Part shown: positions 46,590 through 59,900 of the stretch, piece after piece
How positions within the stretch are numbered: position 1 is the first letter of the stretch
How the letters are laid out: every line of letters begins with the position of its first letter
Origin: Chlorocebus sabaeus
Lineage: Eukaryota; Chordata; Mammalia; Primates; Cercopithecidae
Assembly: GCF_047675955.1 (NCBI RefSeq)
Contig: NW_027328103.1
Location: 496,001 to 560,000 of the forward strand
DNA length: 64,000 nucleotides
Reading direction: 5' to 3'
Notes under the pieces: model-generated
Database searches by the model: none
Seen by the model: the letters and a program-made list of their open reading frames with translations, nothing else
Told to the model about the DNA's origin: nothing
Program-made: the position numbers and the translations under genes

Positions 46590-48350
46590 TGTTCTTGGGG
46601 AATTGGAAAAGGGATATTTGGAAGCCCATAGAGGGCTATGGTGAAAAAGGAAATATCTTCCGTTCAAAACTGGAAAGAAGCTTTATGAGAAACTGCTCTG
46701 TGTTCTGTTAATTCATCTCACAGAGTTACATCTTTCCCTTCAAGAAGCCTTTCGCTAAGGCTGTTCTTGGGGAATTGGCAAAGGGATATTTGGAAGCCCA
46801 TAGAGGGCTATGGTGAAAAAGGAAATATCTTCGGTTCAAAACTGGAAAGAAGCTTTCTGAGAAACTGCTCTGTGTTCTGTTAATTCATCTCACAGAGTTA
46901 CATCTTTCCCTTCAAGAAGCCGTTCGCTAAGGCTGTTCTTGTGGAATTGGCAAAGGGATATTTGGAAGCCCATAGAGGGCTATGGTGAAAAAGGAAATAT
47001 CTTCCGTTCAAAACTGGAAAGAAGCTTTCTGAGAAACTGCTCTGTGTTCTGTTAATATATCTCACAGAGTTACATCTTTCCCTTCAAGAAGCCTTTGGCT
47101 AAGGCTGTTCTTGTGGAATTGGCAAAGGGATATTTGGAAGCCCATAGAGGGCTATGGTGAAAAAGGAAATATCTTCCGTTCAAAACTGGAAAGAAGGTTT
47201 CTGAGAAACTGCTCTGTGTTCTGTTAATTCATCTCACATAGTTACGTCTTTCCGTTCAAGAAGCCTTTCGCTAAGGCTGTTCTTGTGGAATTGGCAAAGG
47301 GATATTTGGAAGCCCATAGAGGGTTATGGTGAAAAAGGAAATATCTTCCGTTCAAAACTGGAAAGAAGCTTTCTGAGAAACTGCTCTGTGTTCTGTTAAT
47401 TCATCTCACAGAGTTACATCTTTCCCTTCAAGAAGCCTTTCGCTAAGACTGTTCTTGTGGTATTGGCAAAGGGATATTTGGAAGCCCATAGAGGGCTATG
47501 GTGAAAAAGGAAATATCTTCCGTTCAAAACTGGAAAGAAGCTTTCTGAGAAACTGCTCTGTGTTCTGTTAATTCATCTCACAGAGTTACATCTTTCCCTT
47601 CAAGAAGCCTTTCGCTAAGGCTGTTCTTGGGGAATTGGAAAAGGGATATTTTGAAGCCCATAGAGGGCTATGGTGAAAAAGGAAATATCTTCCGTTCAAA
47701 ATTGGAAAGAAGCTTTATGAGAAACTGCTCTGTGTTCTGTTAATTCATCTCACAGAGTTACATCTTTCACTTCAAGAAGCCTTTGGCTAAGGCTGTTCTT
47801 GTGGAATTGGCAAAGGGATATTTGGAAGCCCATAGAGGGCTATGGTGAAAAAGGAAATATCTTCCGTTCAAAACTGGAAAGAATCTTTCTGAGAAACTGC
47901 TCTGTGTTCTGTTAATTCATCTCACAGAGTTACATCTTTCCCTTCAAGAAGCCTTTCGCTAAGGCTGTTCTTGTGGAATTGGCAAAGGGATATTTGGAAG
48001 CCCATAGAGGGCTATGGTGAAAAAGGAAATATCTTCCGTTCAAAACTGGAAAGAAGCTTTCTGAGAAACTGCTCTGTGTTCTGTTAATATATCTCACAGA
48101 GTTACATCTTTCCCTTCAAGAAGCCTTTCGCTAAGGCTGTTCTTGTGGAATTGGCAAAGGGATATTTGGAAGCCCATAGAGGGCTATGGTGAAAAAGGAA
48201 ATATCTTCCGTTCAAAACTGGAAAGAAGATTTCTGAGAAACTGTTCTGTGTTCTGTTAATTCATCTCACATAGTTACGTCTTTCCCTTCAAGAAGCCTTT
48301 CGCTAAGACTGTTCTTGTGGAATTGGCAAAGGGATATTTGGAAGCCCATA
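46590..48350 (+). repeat. 6-monomer repeat, second locus
   Basis: The cycle of the 40-42 kb block recurs here, with TAATATATCTC near 47,054 and 48,086, again 1,032 bp apart. AAGGTTTCTG replaces AAGATTTCTG in the first cycle, and TCCGTTCAAG near 47,252 and GTGGTATTGG near 47,456 are private changes. The second cycle stops near 48,360, after which more diverged monomers follow (AAGGCTTTCGCTAATTCTG near 48,466, GCTGTCGTTG near 48,652). This is the same family at a second place, so a local array has been split or copied. Confidence 0.83.
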
Positions 48351-51300
48351 GAGGGTTATGGTGAAAAAGGAAATATCTTCCGTTCAAAATTGGAAAGAAG
48401 CTTTCTGAGAAACTGCTCTGTGTTCTGTTAATTCATCTCACAGAGTTACATCTTTCCCTTCAAGAAGGCTTTCGCTAATTCTGTTCTTTTGGAATTGGCA
48501 AAGGGATATTTGGAAGCCCATAGAGGGCTATGGTGAAAAAGGAAATATCTTCCGTTCAAAACTGGAAAGAAGCTTTCTGAGAAACTGCTCTGTTTTCTGT
48601 TAATTCATATCACAGAGTTACATCTTTCCCTTCAAGAAACCTTTCGCTAAGGCTGTCGTTGTGGAATTTGCAAAGTGATATTTGGAAGCCCCTAGAGGGC
48701 TATGGTGAAAAAGGAAATATCTTCCGTTCAAAACTGGAAAGAAGCTTTCTGAGAAACTGCTCTGTGTTCTGTTAATTCATCTCACAGAGTTACATCTTTC
48801 CCTTCAAGAAGCCTTTGGCTAAGGCTGTTCTTGTGGAATTGGCAAAGGGATATTTGGAAGCCCATAGAGGGCTATGGTGAAAAAGGAAATATATTCCGTT
48901 CAAAACTGGAAAGAAGCTTTCTGAGAAACTGCTCTGTGTTCTGTTAATTCATCTCACAGAGTTACGTCTTTCCCTTCAAGAAGCCTTTCGCTAAGGCTGT
49001 TCTTGGCTAATTGGCAAAGGGATATTTGGAAGCCCATAGAGGGCTATGGTAAAAAAGGAAATATCTTCCGTTCAAAACTGGAAAGAAGCTTTCTGAGAAA
49101 CTGCTCTGTGTTCTGTTAATTCATCTCACAGAGTTACATCTTTCCCTTCAAGAAGCCTTTCGCTAAGGCTGTTCTTGTGGAATTGGCAAAGGGATATTTG
49201 GAAGCCCATAGAGGGCTATGGTGAGAAAGGAAATATCTTCCGTTCAAAACTGGAAAGAAGCTTTCTGAGAAACTGCTCTGTGTTCTGTTAATTCATCTCA
49301 CAGAGTTACATCTTTCCCTTCAAGAAGCCTTTCGCTAAGGCTGTTCTTGTGGAATTGGCAAAGGGATATTTGGAAGCCCATAGAGGTCTATGGTGATAAA
49401 GGAAATATCTTCCGTTCAAAACTGGAAAGAAGCTTTCTGAGAAACTGCTCTGTGTTCTGTTAATTCATCTCACAGAGTTACATCTTTCCCTTCAAGAAGT
49501 CTTTCGCGAAGGCTGTTCTTGGGGAATTGGCAAAGGGATATTTGGAAGGACATAGGGGGCTATGGTGAAAAAGGAAATATCTTCCTTTCAAAACTGGAAA
49601 GAAGCTTTCTGAGAAACTGCTCTGTGTTCTGTTAATTCATCTCACAGAGGTACATCTTTCCCTTCAAGAAGCCTTTGGCTAAGGCTGTTCTTGTGGAATT
49701 GGCAAAGGGATATTTGGAAGCCCATAGAGGTCTATGGTGAAAAAGGAAATATCTTCCGTTCAAAACTGGAAAGAAGCTTTCTGAGAAACAGCTCTGTGTT
49801 CTGTTAATTCATCTCACAGAGTTACGTCTTTCCCTTCAAGAAGCCTTTCGCTAAGGCTGTTCTTGGGGAATTGGCAAAGGTATATTTGGAAGCCCATAGA
49901 GGGCTATGGTGAAAAAGGAAATATCTTCCCTTCAAAACTGGAAAGAAGCTTTCTGAGAAACTGCTCTGTGTTCTGTTAATTCATCTCACAGAGTTACATC
50001 TTTCCCTTCAAGAAGCCTTTCGCTAAGGCTGTTCTTGTGGAATTGGCAAAGGGATATTTGGAAGCAAATAGAGGGCTATGGTGAAAAAGGAAATATCTTC
50101 CGTTCAAAACTGGAAAGAAGCTTTCTGAGAAACTGCTCTGTGTTCTGTTAATTCATCTCACAGAGTTACATCTTTCCCTTCAAGAAGCCTTTCGCTAAGG
50201 CTGTTCTTGTGGAATTGGCAAAGGGATATTTGGAAGCCCATAGAGGGCTATGATGAAAAAGGAAATATCTTCCGTTCAGAAATGGAAAGAGGCTTTCTGT
50301 GAAACTGCTCTGTGTTCTGTTAATTCATCTCACAGAGTTACATCTTTCCCTTCAAGAAGCCTTTCGCTAAGGCTGTTCTTGTGGAATTGGCAAAGAGATA
50401 TTTGGAAGCCCATAGAGGGCTATGGTGAAAAAGGAAATATCTTCCGTTCAAAACTGGAAAGAAGCTTTCTGAGAAACTGCTCTGTGTTCTGTTAATTCAT
50501 CTCACAGAGTAACATCTTTCCCTTCAAGAAGCCTTTCGCTAAGGCTGTTCTTGTGGAATTGGCAAAGGGATATTTGGAAGCCCATAGAGGGCTATGGTGA
50601 AAAAGGAAATATCTTCCGTTCAGAAGTGGAAAGAAGCTTTCTGAGAAACTGCTCTGTGTTCTGTTAATTCATCTCACAGAGTTACGTCTTTCCCTTCAAG
50701 AAGCCTTTCGCTAAGGCTGTTCTTGTGGAATTGGCAAAGGGATATTTGGAAGCCCATAGAGGGCTATGGTGAAAAAGGAAATATCTTCCGTTCAAAACTG
50801 GAAAGAAGCTTTCTGAGAAACTGCTCTGTGTTCTGTTAATTCATCTCACAGAGTTACATCTTTCCCTTCAAGAAGCCTTTCGCTAAGGCTGTTCTTGTGG
50901 AATTGGCAAAGGGATATTTGGAAGCAAATAGAGGGCTATGGTGAAAAAGGAAATATCTTCCGTTCAAAACTGGAAAGAAGCTTTCTGAGAATCTGCTCTG
51001 TGTTCTGTTAATTCATCTCACAGAGTTACATCTTTCCCTTCAAGAAGCCTTTCGCTAAGGCTATTCTTGTGGAATTGGCAAAGGGATATTTGGAAGCCCA
51101 TAGAGGGCTATGGTGAAAAAGGAAATATCTTCCGTTCAGAACTGGAAAGAGGCTTTCTGAGAAACTGCTCTGTGTTCTGTTAATTCATCTCACAGAGTTA
51201 CATCTTTCCCTTCAAGAAGCCTTTCGCTAAGGCTGTTCTTGTGGAATTGGCAAAGGGATATTTGGAAGCCCGTAGAGGGCTATGGTGAAAAAGGAAATAT

Positions 51301-54150
51301 CTTCCGTTCAAAACTGGAAAGAAGCTTTCTGAGAAACTGCTCTGTGTTCTGTTAATTCATCTCACAGAGTAACATCTTTCCCTTCAAGAAGCCTTTCGCT
51401 AAGGCTGTTCTTGTGGAATTGGCAAAGGGATATTTGGAAGCCCATAGAGGGCTATGGTGAAAAATGAAATATCTTCCGTTCAGAAGTGGAAAGAAGCTTT
51501 TTGAGAAACTGCTCTGTGTTCTGTTAATTCATCTCACAGAGTTACGTCTTTCCCTTCAAGAAGCCTTTCGCTAAGGCTGTTCTTGGGGAATTGGCAAAGG
51601 GATATTTGGAAGCCCATAGAGGGCAGTGATGAAAAAGGAAATATCTTCCGTTCAAAATTGGAAAGAAGCTTTCTGAGAAACTGCTCTGTGTTCTGTTAAT
51701 TCATCTCATAGAGTTACATCTTTCCCTTCAAAAAGCCTTTAGCTAAGGCTGTTCTTGTGGAATTGGCAAAGGGATATTTGGAAGCCCATAGAGGGCTATG
51801 GTGAAAAAGGAAATATCTTCCGTTCAAAACTGGAAAGAAGCTTTCTGAGAAACTGCGCTGTGTTCTGTTAATTCATCTCACAGAGTTACATCTTTCCCTT
51901 CAAGAAGCCTTTCGCTAAGGCTGTTCTTGTGGAATTGGAAAAGGGATATTTGGAAGCCCATAGAGGGCTATGGTGAAAAAGGAAATATCTTCCGTTCAAA
52001 ACTGGAAAGAAGCTTTCTGAGAAACTGCTTTGTGTTCTGTTAATTCATCTCACAGAGTTACATCTTTCCCTTCAAGAAGCCTTTCGCTAAGGCTGTTCTT
52101 GTGGAATTGGCAAAGGGATATTTGGAAGCCCATAGAGGGCTATGGTGAAAAAGGAAATATCTTCCGTTCAAAACTGGAAAGAAGCTTTCTGAGAAACTGC
52201 TCTGTGTTCTGTTAATTCATCTCACAGAGTTACATCTTTCCCTTCAAGAAGCCTTTCGCTAAGGCTGTTCTTGTGGAATTGACAAAGGGATATTTGGAAG
52301 CCCATAGAGGGCTATGGTGAAAAAGGAAATATCTTCCGTTCAAAACTGGAAAGAAGCTTTCTGAGAAACTGCTCTGTGTTCTGTTAATTCATCTAATAGA
52401 GTTACATCTTTCCCTTCAAGAAGTCTTTCGCTAAGGCTGTTCTTGGGGAATTGGCAAAGGGATATTTGGAAGCCCATAGGGGGCTATGGTGAAAAAGGAA
52501 ATATCTTCCTTTCAAAACTGGAAAGAAGCTTTCTGAGAAACTGCTCTGTGTTCTGTTAATTCATCTCACAGAGTTACGTCTTTCCCTTCAAGAAGCCTTT
52601 CGCTAAGGCTGTTCTTGGGGAATTGGCAAAGGGATATTTGGAAGCCCATAGAGGACTATGGGGAAAAAGGAAATACCTTCCGTTCAAAACTGGAAAGAAG
52701 CTTTATGAGAAACTGCTCTGTGTTCTCTTAATTCATCTCACAGAGTTACGTCTTTCCCTTCAAGAAGCCTTTCGTTAAGGCTGTTCTTGGCGAATTGGCA
52801 AAGGGATATTTGGAAGCCCATAGAGGGCTATGGTGAAAAAGGAAATATCTTCCGTTCAAAACTGGAAAGAAGCTTTCTGAGAAACTGCTCTGTGTTCTGT
52901 TAATTCATCTCACAGAGTTACATCTTCCCCTTCAAGAAGCCTTTCGCTAAGGCTGTTCTTGTGGAATTGGCAAAGGGTATTTGGAAGCCCATAGAGGGCT
53001 ATGGTGAAAAAGGAAATATCTTCCGTTCAAAACTGGAAAGAAGCTTTCTGAGAAACTGCTCTGTGTTCTGTTAATTCATCTCACAGAGTTACATCTTTCC
53101 CTTCAGGAAGCCTTTGGCTAAGGCTGTTCTTGTGGAATTGGCAAAGGGATATTTGGAAGCCCATAGAGGGCTATGGTGAAAAAGGAAATATCTTCCGTAC
53201 AAAACTGGAAAGAAGCTTTCTGAGAAACTGCTCTGTGTTCTGTTAATTCATCTCACAGAGTTACATCTTTCCCTTCAAGAAGCCTTTCGCTAAGGCTGTT
53301 CTTGGGGAATTGGCAAAGGGATATTTGGAAGCCCATAGAGGGCTATGGTGAAAAAGGAAATATCTTCGGTTCAAAACTGGAAAGAAGCTTTCTGAGAAAC
53401 TGCTCTGTGTTCTGTTAATTCATCTCACAGAGTTACATCTTTCCCTTCAAGAAGCCTGTCGCTAACGCTGTTCTTGTGGAATTGGCAAAGGGATATTTGG
53501 AAGCCCATAGAGGGCTATGGTGAAAAAGGAAATATCTTCCGTTCAAAACTGGAAAGAAGCTTTCTGCGAAACTGCTCTGTGTTCTGTTAATTCATCTCAC
53601 AGAGTTACATCTTTCCCTTCAAGAAGCCTTTCGCTAAGGCTGTTCTTGTGGAATTGGCAAGGGATATTTGGAAGCCCATACAGGGCTATGGTGAAAAAGG
53701 AATTATCTTCCGTTCAAAACTTGAAAGAAGCTTTCTGAGAAACTGCTCTGTGTTCTGTTAATTCATCTCACAGAGTTACATCTTTCCCTTCAAGAAGCCT
53801 TTCGCTAAGGCTGTTCTTGTGGAATTGGCAAAGGGATATTTGGAAGCCCATAGAGGCCTATGGTGAAAAAGGAAATATCTTCCGTTCAAAACTGGAAAGA
53901 AGCTTTCTGAGAAACTGCTCTGTGTTCTGTTAATTCATCTCACAGAGTTACATCTTTCCCTTCAAGAAGCCTTTCGCTAAGGCTGTTCTTGTGGAATTGG
54001 CAAAGGGATATTTGGAAGCCCATAGAGGGCTATGGTGAAAAAGGAAATATCTTCCGTTCAAAACTGGAAAGAAGCTTTCTGAGAAACTGCTCTGTGTTCT
54101 GTTAATTCATCTCACAGAGTTACGTCTTTCCCTTCAAGAAGCCTTTCGCT
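48351..54150 (+). repeat. Mosaic of 8-mer-family and near-consensus monomers
   Basis: At 48,891-49,010 the ATATTCCG and TTGGCTAATT changes match 28,081-28,200 at a constant offset of 20,810 bp. From 49,928 (CCCTTCAAAA) to about 51,870 there are two partial cycles of the 8-mer family, with AAGCAAATA at 50,062 and 50,922 (five monomers apart). At about 52,430-52,800 a short form of the AAGTCTTTCG, CATAGGGGG, GAGGACTATGG and GGCGAATT set appears. A one-base deletion gives GGCAAGGGATATT near 53,655. The rest is close to consensus, and I see no gene. Confidence 0.8.
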
Positions 54151-56940
54151 AAGGCTTATCTTGGGGAATTGGCAAAGGGATATTTGGAAGCCCATAGAGG
54201 GCTATGGTGAAAAAGGAAATATCTTCCGTTCAAAACTGGAAAGAAGCTTTCTGAGAAACTGCTCTGTGTTCTGTTAATTCATCTCACAGAGTTACATCTT
54301 TCCCTTCAAGAAGCCTTTCGCTAAGGCTGTTCTTGTGGAATTGGCAAAGGTATATTTGGAAGCCCATAGAGGGCTATGGAGAAAAAGGAAATATCTTCCG
54401 TTCAAAACTGGAAAGAAGCTTTCTGAGAAACTGCTCTGTGTTCTGTTAATTCATCTCACAGAGTTACATCTTTCCCTTCAAGAAGCCTTTCGCTAAGGCT
54501 GTTCTTGTGGAATTGGCAAAGGGATATTTGAAAGCCCGTAGAGGGCTATGGTGAAAAAGGAAATATCTTCCGTTCAAAACTGGAAAGAAGCTTTCTGAGA
54601 AACTGCTCTGTGTTCTGTTAATTCATCTCACAGAGTTACATCTTTCCCTTCAAGAAGCCTTTCGCTAAGGCTGTTCTTGTGGAATTGGCAAAGGGATATT
54701 TGGAAGCCCATAGAGGGCTATGGTGAAAAAGGAAATATCTTCCGTTCAAAACTGGAAAGAAGCTTTCTGAGAAACTGCTCTGTGTTCTGTTAATTCATCT
54801 CACAGAGTTACATCTTTCCCTTCCAGAAGCCTTTCGCTAAGGCTGTTCTTGTGGAATTGGCAAAGGGATATTTGAAATCCCATAGAGGGCTATGGTGAAA
54901 AAGGAAATATCTTCCGTTCAAAACTGGAAAGAAGCTTTCTGAGAAACTGCTCTGTGTTCTGTTAATTCATCTCACAGAGTTACATCTTTCCCTTCAAGAA
55001 GCCGTTCGCTAAGGCTGTTCTTGTGGAATTGGCAAAGGGATATTTGGAAGCCCATAGAGGGCTATGGTGAAAAAGGAAATATCTTCCGTTCAAAACTGGA
55101 AAGAAGCTTTCTGAGAAACTGCTCTGTGTTCTGTTAATTCATCTCACAGAGTTACGTCTTTCCCTTCAAGAAGCCTTTCGCTAAGGCTTATCTTGGGGAA
55201 TTGGCAAATGTATATTTAGAAGCCCATAGAGGGCTATGGTGAAAAAGGAAATATCTTCCGTTCAAAACTGGAAAGAAGCTTTCTGAGAAACTGCTCTGTG
55301 TTCTGTTAATTCATCTCACAGAGTTACATCTTTCCCTTCAAGAAGCCTTTGGCTAAGGCTGTTCTTGTGGAATTGGCAAAGGGATATTTGGAAGCCCATA
55401 GAGGGCTATGGTGAAAAAGGAAATATCTTCCGTTCAGAACTGGTAAGAAGCTTTCTGAGAAACTGCTCTGTGTTCTGTTAATTCATCTCACAGAGTTACA
55501 CCTTTCCCTTCAAGAAGCCTTTCGCTAAGGCTGTTCTTGTGGAATTGACAAAGGGATATTTGGAAGCCCATAGAGGGCTATGGTGAAAAAGGAAATATCT
55601 TCCGTTCAAAACTGGAAAGAAGCTTTCTGAGAAACTGCTCCGTGTTCTGTTAATTCATCTCACAGAGTTACATCTTTCCCTTCAAGAAGCCTTTCGCTAA
55701 GGCTGTTCTTGTGGAATTGGCAAAGGGATATTTGGAAGCCCGTAGAGGGCTATGGTGAAAAAGGAAATATCTTCCGTTCAAAACTGGAAAGAAGCTTTCT
55801 GAGAAACTGCTCTGTGTTCTGTTAATTCATCTCACAGAGTTACATCTTTCCCTTCAAGAAGCCTTTCGCTAAGGCTGTTCTTGTGGAATTGGCAAAGGTA
55901 TATTTGGAAGCCCATAGAGGGCTATGGAGAAAAAGGAAATATCTTCCGTTCAAAACTGGAAAGAAGCTTTCTGAGAAACTGCTCTGTGTTCTGTTAATTC
56001 ATCTCACAGAGTTACATCTTTCCCTTCAAGAAGCCTTTCGCTAAGGCTGTTCTTGTGGAATTGGCAAAGGGATATTTGAAAGCCCGTAGAGGGCTATGGT
56101 GAAAAAGGAAATATCTTCCGTTCAAAACTGGAAAGAAGCTTTCTGAGAAACTGCTCTGTGTTCTGTTAATTCATCTCACAGAGTTACATCTTTCCCTTCA
56201 AGAAGCCTTTCGCTAAGGCTGTTCTTGTGGAATTGGCAAAGGGATATTTGGAAGCCCATAGAGGGCTATGGTGAAAAAGGAAATATCTTCCGTTCAAAAC
56301 TGGAAAGAAGCTTTCTGAGAAACTGCTCTGTGTTCTGTTAATTCATCTCACAGAGTTACATCTTTCCCTTCCAGAAGCCTTTCGCTAAGGCTGTTCTTGT
56401 GGAATTGGCAAAGGGATATTTGAAAGCCCATAGAGGGCTATGGTGAAAAAGGAAATATCTTCCGTTCAAAACTGGAAAGAAGCTTTCTGAGAAACTGCTC
56501 TGTGTTCTGTTAATTCATCTCACAGAGTTACATCTTTCCCTTCAAGAAGCCGTTCGCTAAGGCTGTTCTTGTGGAATTGGCAAAGGGATATTTGGAAGCC
56601 CATAGAGGGCTATGGTGAAAAAGGAAATATCTTCCGTTCAAAACTGGAAAGAAGCTTTCTGAGAAACTGCTCTGTGTTCTGTTAATTCATCTCACAGAGT
56701 TACGTCTTTCCCTTCAAGAAGCCTTTCGCTAAGGCTTATCTTGGGGAATTGGCAAATGTATATTTAGAAGCCCATAGAGGGCTATGGTGAAAAAGGAAAT
56801 ATCTTCCGTTCAAAACTGGAAAGAAGCTTTCTGAGAAACTGCTCTGTGTTCTGTTAATTCATCTCACAGAGTTACATCTTTCCCTTCAAGAAGCCTTTCG
56901 CTAAGGCTGTTCTTGTGGAATTGGCAAAGGGATATTTGGA
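54151..56940 (+). repeat. 9-monomer tandem repeat (1,548 bp)
   Basis: AAGGCTTATC with ATGTATATTTAGAAG occurs at 55,183 and 56,731, and GGGCTATGGA occurs at 54,371 and 55,919; both steps are exactly 1,548 bp, or nine monomers. AAAGCCCGTAG near 54,531 and 56,079, CTTCCAGAAG near 54,821 and 56,369, and GCCGTTCGC near 55,002 and 56,550 follow the same spacing. An earlier AAGGCTTATC at 54,151 lies only six monomers before the one at 55,183, and it lacks the ATGTATATTTAGAAG change. The repeat is therefore one full duplication with a partial forerunner. Confidence 0.87.
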
Positions 56941-59900
56941 AGTCCATAGAGGGCTATGGTGAAAAAGGAAATATCTTCCGTTCAAAACTGGAAAGAAGCT
57001 TTCTGAGAAACTGCTCTGTGTTCTGTTAATTCATCTCACAGAGTTACATCTTTCCTTTCTAGAAGCCTTTCGCTAAGGCTGTTCTTGTGGAATTGGCAAA
57101 GGGATATTTGGAAGCCCATAGAGGGCTATGGTGAAAAAGGAAATATCTTCCGTTCAAAACTGGAAAGAAGCTTTCTGAGAAACTGCTCTGTGTTCTGTTA
57201 ATTCATCTCACAGAGTTACATCTTTCCCTTCAAGAAGCCTTTCGCTAAGGCTGTTCTTGTGGAATTGGAAAAGGGATATTTGGAAGCCCATAGAGGGCTA
57301 TGGTGAAAAAGGAAATATCTTCCGTTCAAAACTGGAAAGAAGCTTTCTGAGAAACTGCTCTGTGTTCTGTTAATTCATCTCACAGAGTTACATCTTTCCC
57401 TTCAAGAAGCCTTTCGCTAAGTCTGTTGTTGTGGAATTGGCAAAGTGATATTTGGAAGCCCATAGAGGGCTATGGTGAAAAAGGAAATATCTTCCGTTCA
57501 AAACTGGAAAGAACCTTTCTGAGAAACTGCTCTGTGTTCTGTTAATTCATCTCACAGAGTTACATCTTTCCCTTCAAGAAGTCTTTCGCTAAGGCTGTTC
57601 TTGGGGAATTGGCAAAGGGATATTTGGAAGCCCATAGAGGGCTATGGTGAAAAAGGAAATATCTTAAGTTCAAAATTGGAAAGAAGCTTTCTGAGAAACT
57701 GCTCTGTGTTCTGTTAATTCATCTCACAGAGTTACGTCTTTCCCTTCAAGAAGCCTTTCGCTAAGGCTGTTCTTGTGGAATTGGCAAAGGGATATTTGGA
57801 AGCCCGTAGAGGGCTATGGTGAAAAAGGAAATATCTTCCGTTGAAAACTGGAAAGAAGCTTTCTGAGAAACTGCTCTGTGTTCTGTTAATTTATCTCACA
57901 GAGTTACATCTTTCCCTTCAAGAAGCCTTTCGCTAAGGCTGTTCTTGTGGAAATGGCAAAGGGATATTTGGAAGCCCATAGAGGGCTATGGTGAAAAAGG
58001 AAATATCTTCCGTTCAAAACTGGAAAGAAGCTTTCTGAGAAACTGCTCTGTGTTCTGTTAATTCATCTCACAGAGTTACGTCTTTCCCTTCAAGAAGCCC
58101 TTCGCTAAGGCTGTTCTTGTGGAATTGGCAAAGGGATATTTGGAAGCCCATAGAGGGCTATGGTGAAAACGGAAATATCTTCCGTTCAAAACTGGAAAGA
58201 AGCTTTCTGAGAAACTGCTCTGTGTTCTGTTAATTCATCTCACAGAGTTACATCTTTCCCTTCAAGAAGCCTTTCGCTAAGACTGTTCTTGTGGAATTGG
58301 CAAAGGGATATTTGGAAGCCCATAGAGGGCTATGGTGAAAAAGGAAATATCTTCCGTTGAAAACTGGAAAGAAGCTTTCTGAGAAACTGCTCTGTGTTCT
58401 GTTAATTCATCTCACATAGTTACGTCTTTCCCTTCAAGAAGCCTTTCGCTAAGGCTGTTCTTGTGGAATTGGCAAAGGGATATTTGGAAGCCCATAGAGG
58501 GCTATGGTGAAAAAGGAAATATCTTCCGTTCAAAACTGGAAAGAAGCTTTCTGAGAAACTGCTCTGTGCTCTGTTAATTCATCTCACAGAGTTACATCTT
58601 TCCCTTCAAGAAGCCTTTCGCTAAGGCTGTTCTTGTGGAATTGGCAAAGGGATATTTGGAACCCCTAGAGGGCTATGGTGAAAAAGGAAATATCTTCCGT
58701 TCAAAACTGGAAAGAAGCTTTCTGAGAAACTGCTCTGTGTTCTGTTAATTCATCTCACAGAGTTACATCATTCCCTCAAGATGCCTTTCGCTAAGGCTGT
58801 TCTTGTGGAATTGGCAAAGGGATATTTGGAAGCCCATAGAGTTCTATGGTGAAAAAGGAAATATCTTCCGTTCAAAACTGGAAAGAAGCTTTCTGAGAAA
58901 CTGCTCTGTGTTCTGTTAATTCATCTCACAGATTTACATCTTTCCCTTCAAGAAGCCTTTCGCTAAGGCTGTTCTTGTGGAATTGGCAAAGGGATATTTG
59001 GAAGCCCATAGAGGGCTATGGTGAAAAAGGAAATATCTTCCGTTGAAAACTGGAAAGCAGTTGTGAGAAACTGCTCTGTGTTCTGTTAATTCATCTCACA
59101 GAGTTACGTCTTTCCCATCAAGAAGCCTTTCGCTAAGGCTGTTCTTGTGGAATTGGCAAAGGGATATTTGGAAGCCCATAGAGGGCTATGGTGAAAAAGG
59201 AAATATCTTCCGTTCAAAACTGGAAAGAAGCTTTGTGAGAAACTGCTCTGTGTTCTGTTAATTCATCTCACAGAGTTACATCTTTCCCTTCAAGAAGCCT
59301 TTCGCTAAGGCTGTTCTTGTGGAATTGGCAAAGGGATATTTGGAAGCCCATAGAGGGCTATGGTGAAAAAGGAAATATCTTCCGTTCAAAACTGGAAAGA
59401 AGCTTTCTGAGAAACTGCTCTGTGTTATGTTAATTCATCTCACAGAGTTACATCTTTCCCTTCAAGAAGCCTTTCGCTAAGGGTGTTCTTGTGGAATTGG
59501 CAAATGGATAATTGGAACCCATAGAGGGCTATGGTGAAAAAGGAAATATCTTCCGTTCAAAACTGGAAAGAAGCTTTCTGAGAAACTGCTCTGTGTTCTG
59601 TTAATTCATCTCACAGAGTTCCATCTTTCCCTTCAAGAAGCCTTTCGCTAAGGCTGTTCTTGTGGAATTGGCAAAGGGATATTTGGAAGCCCATAGAGGG
59701 CTATGGTGAAAAAGGAAATATCTTCCGTTCAAAACTGGAAAGAAGCTTTCTGAGAAACTGCTCTGTGTTCTGTTAATTCATCTCAGAGAGTTACATCTTT
59801 CCCTTCAAGAAGCCTTTCGCTAAGGCTGTTCTTGTGGAATTGGCAAAGGGATATTTGGAAGCCCATAGAGGGCTATGGTGAAAAAGGAAATATCTTCCGT

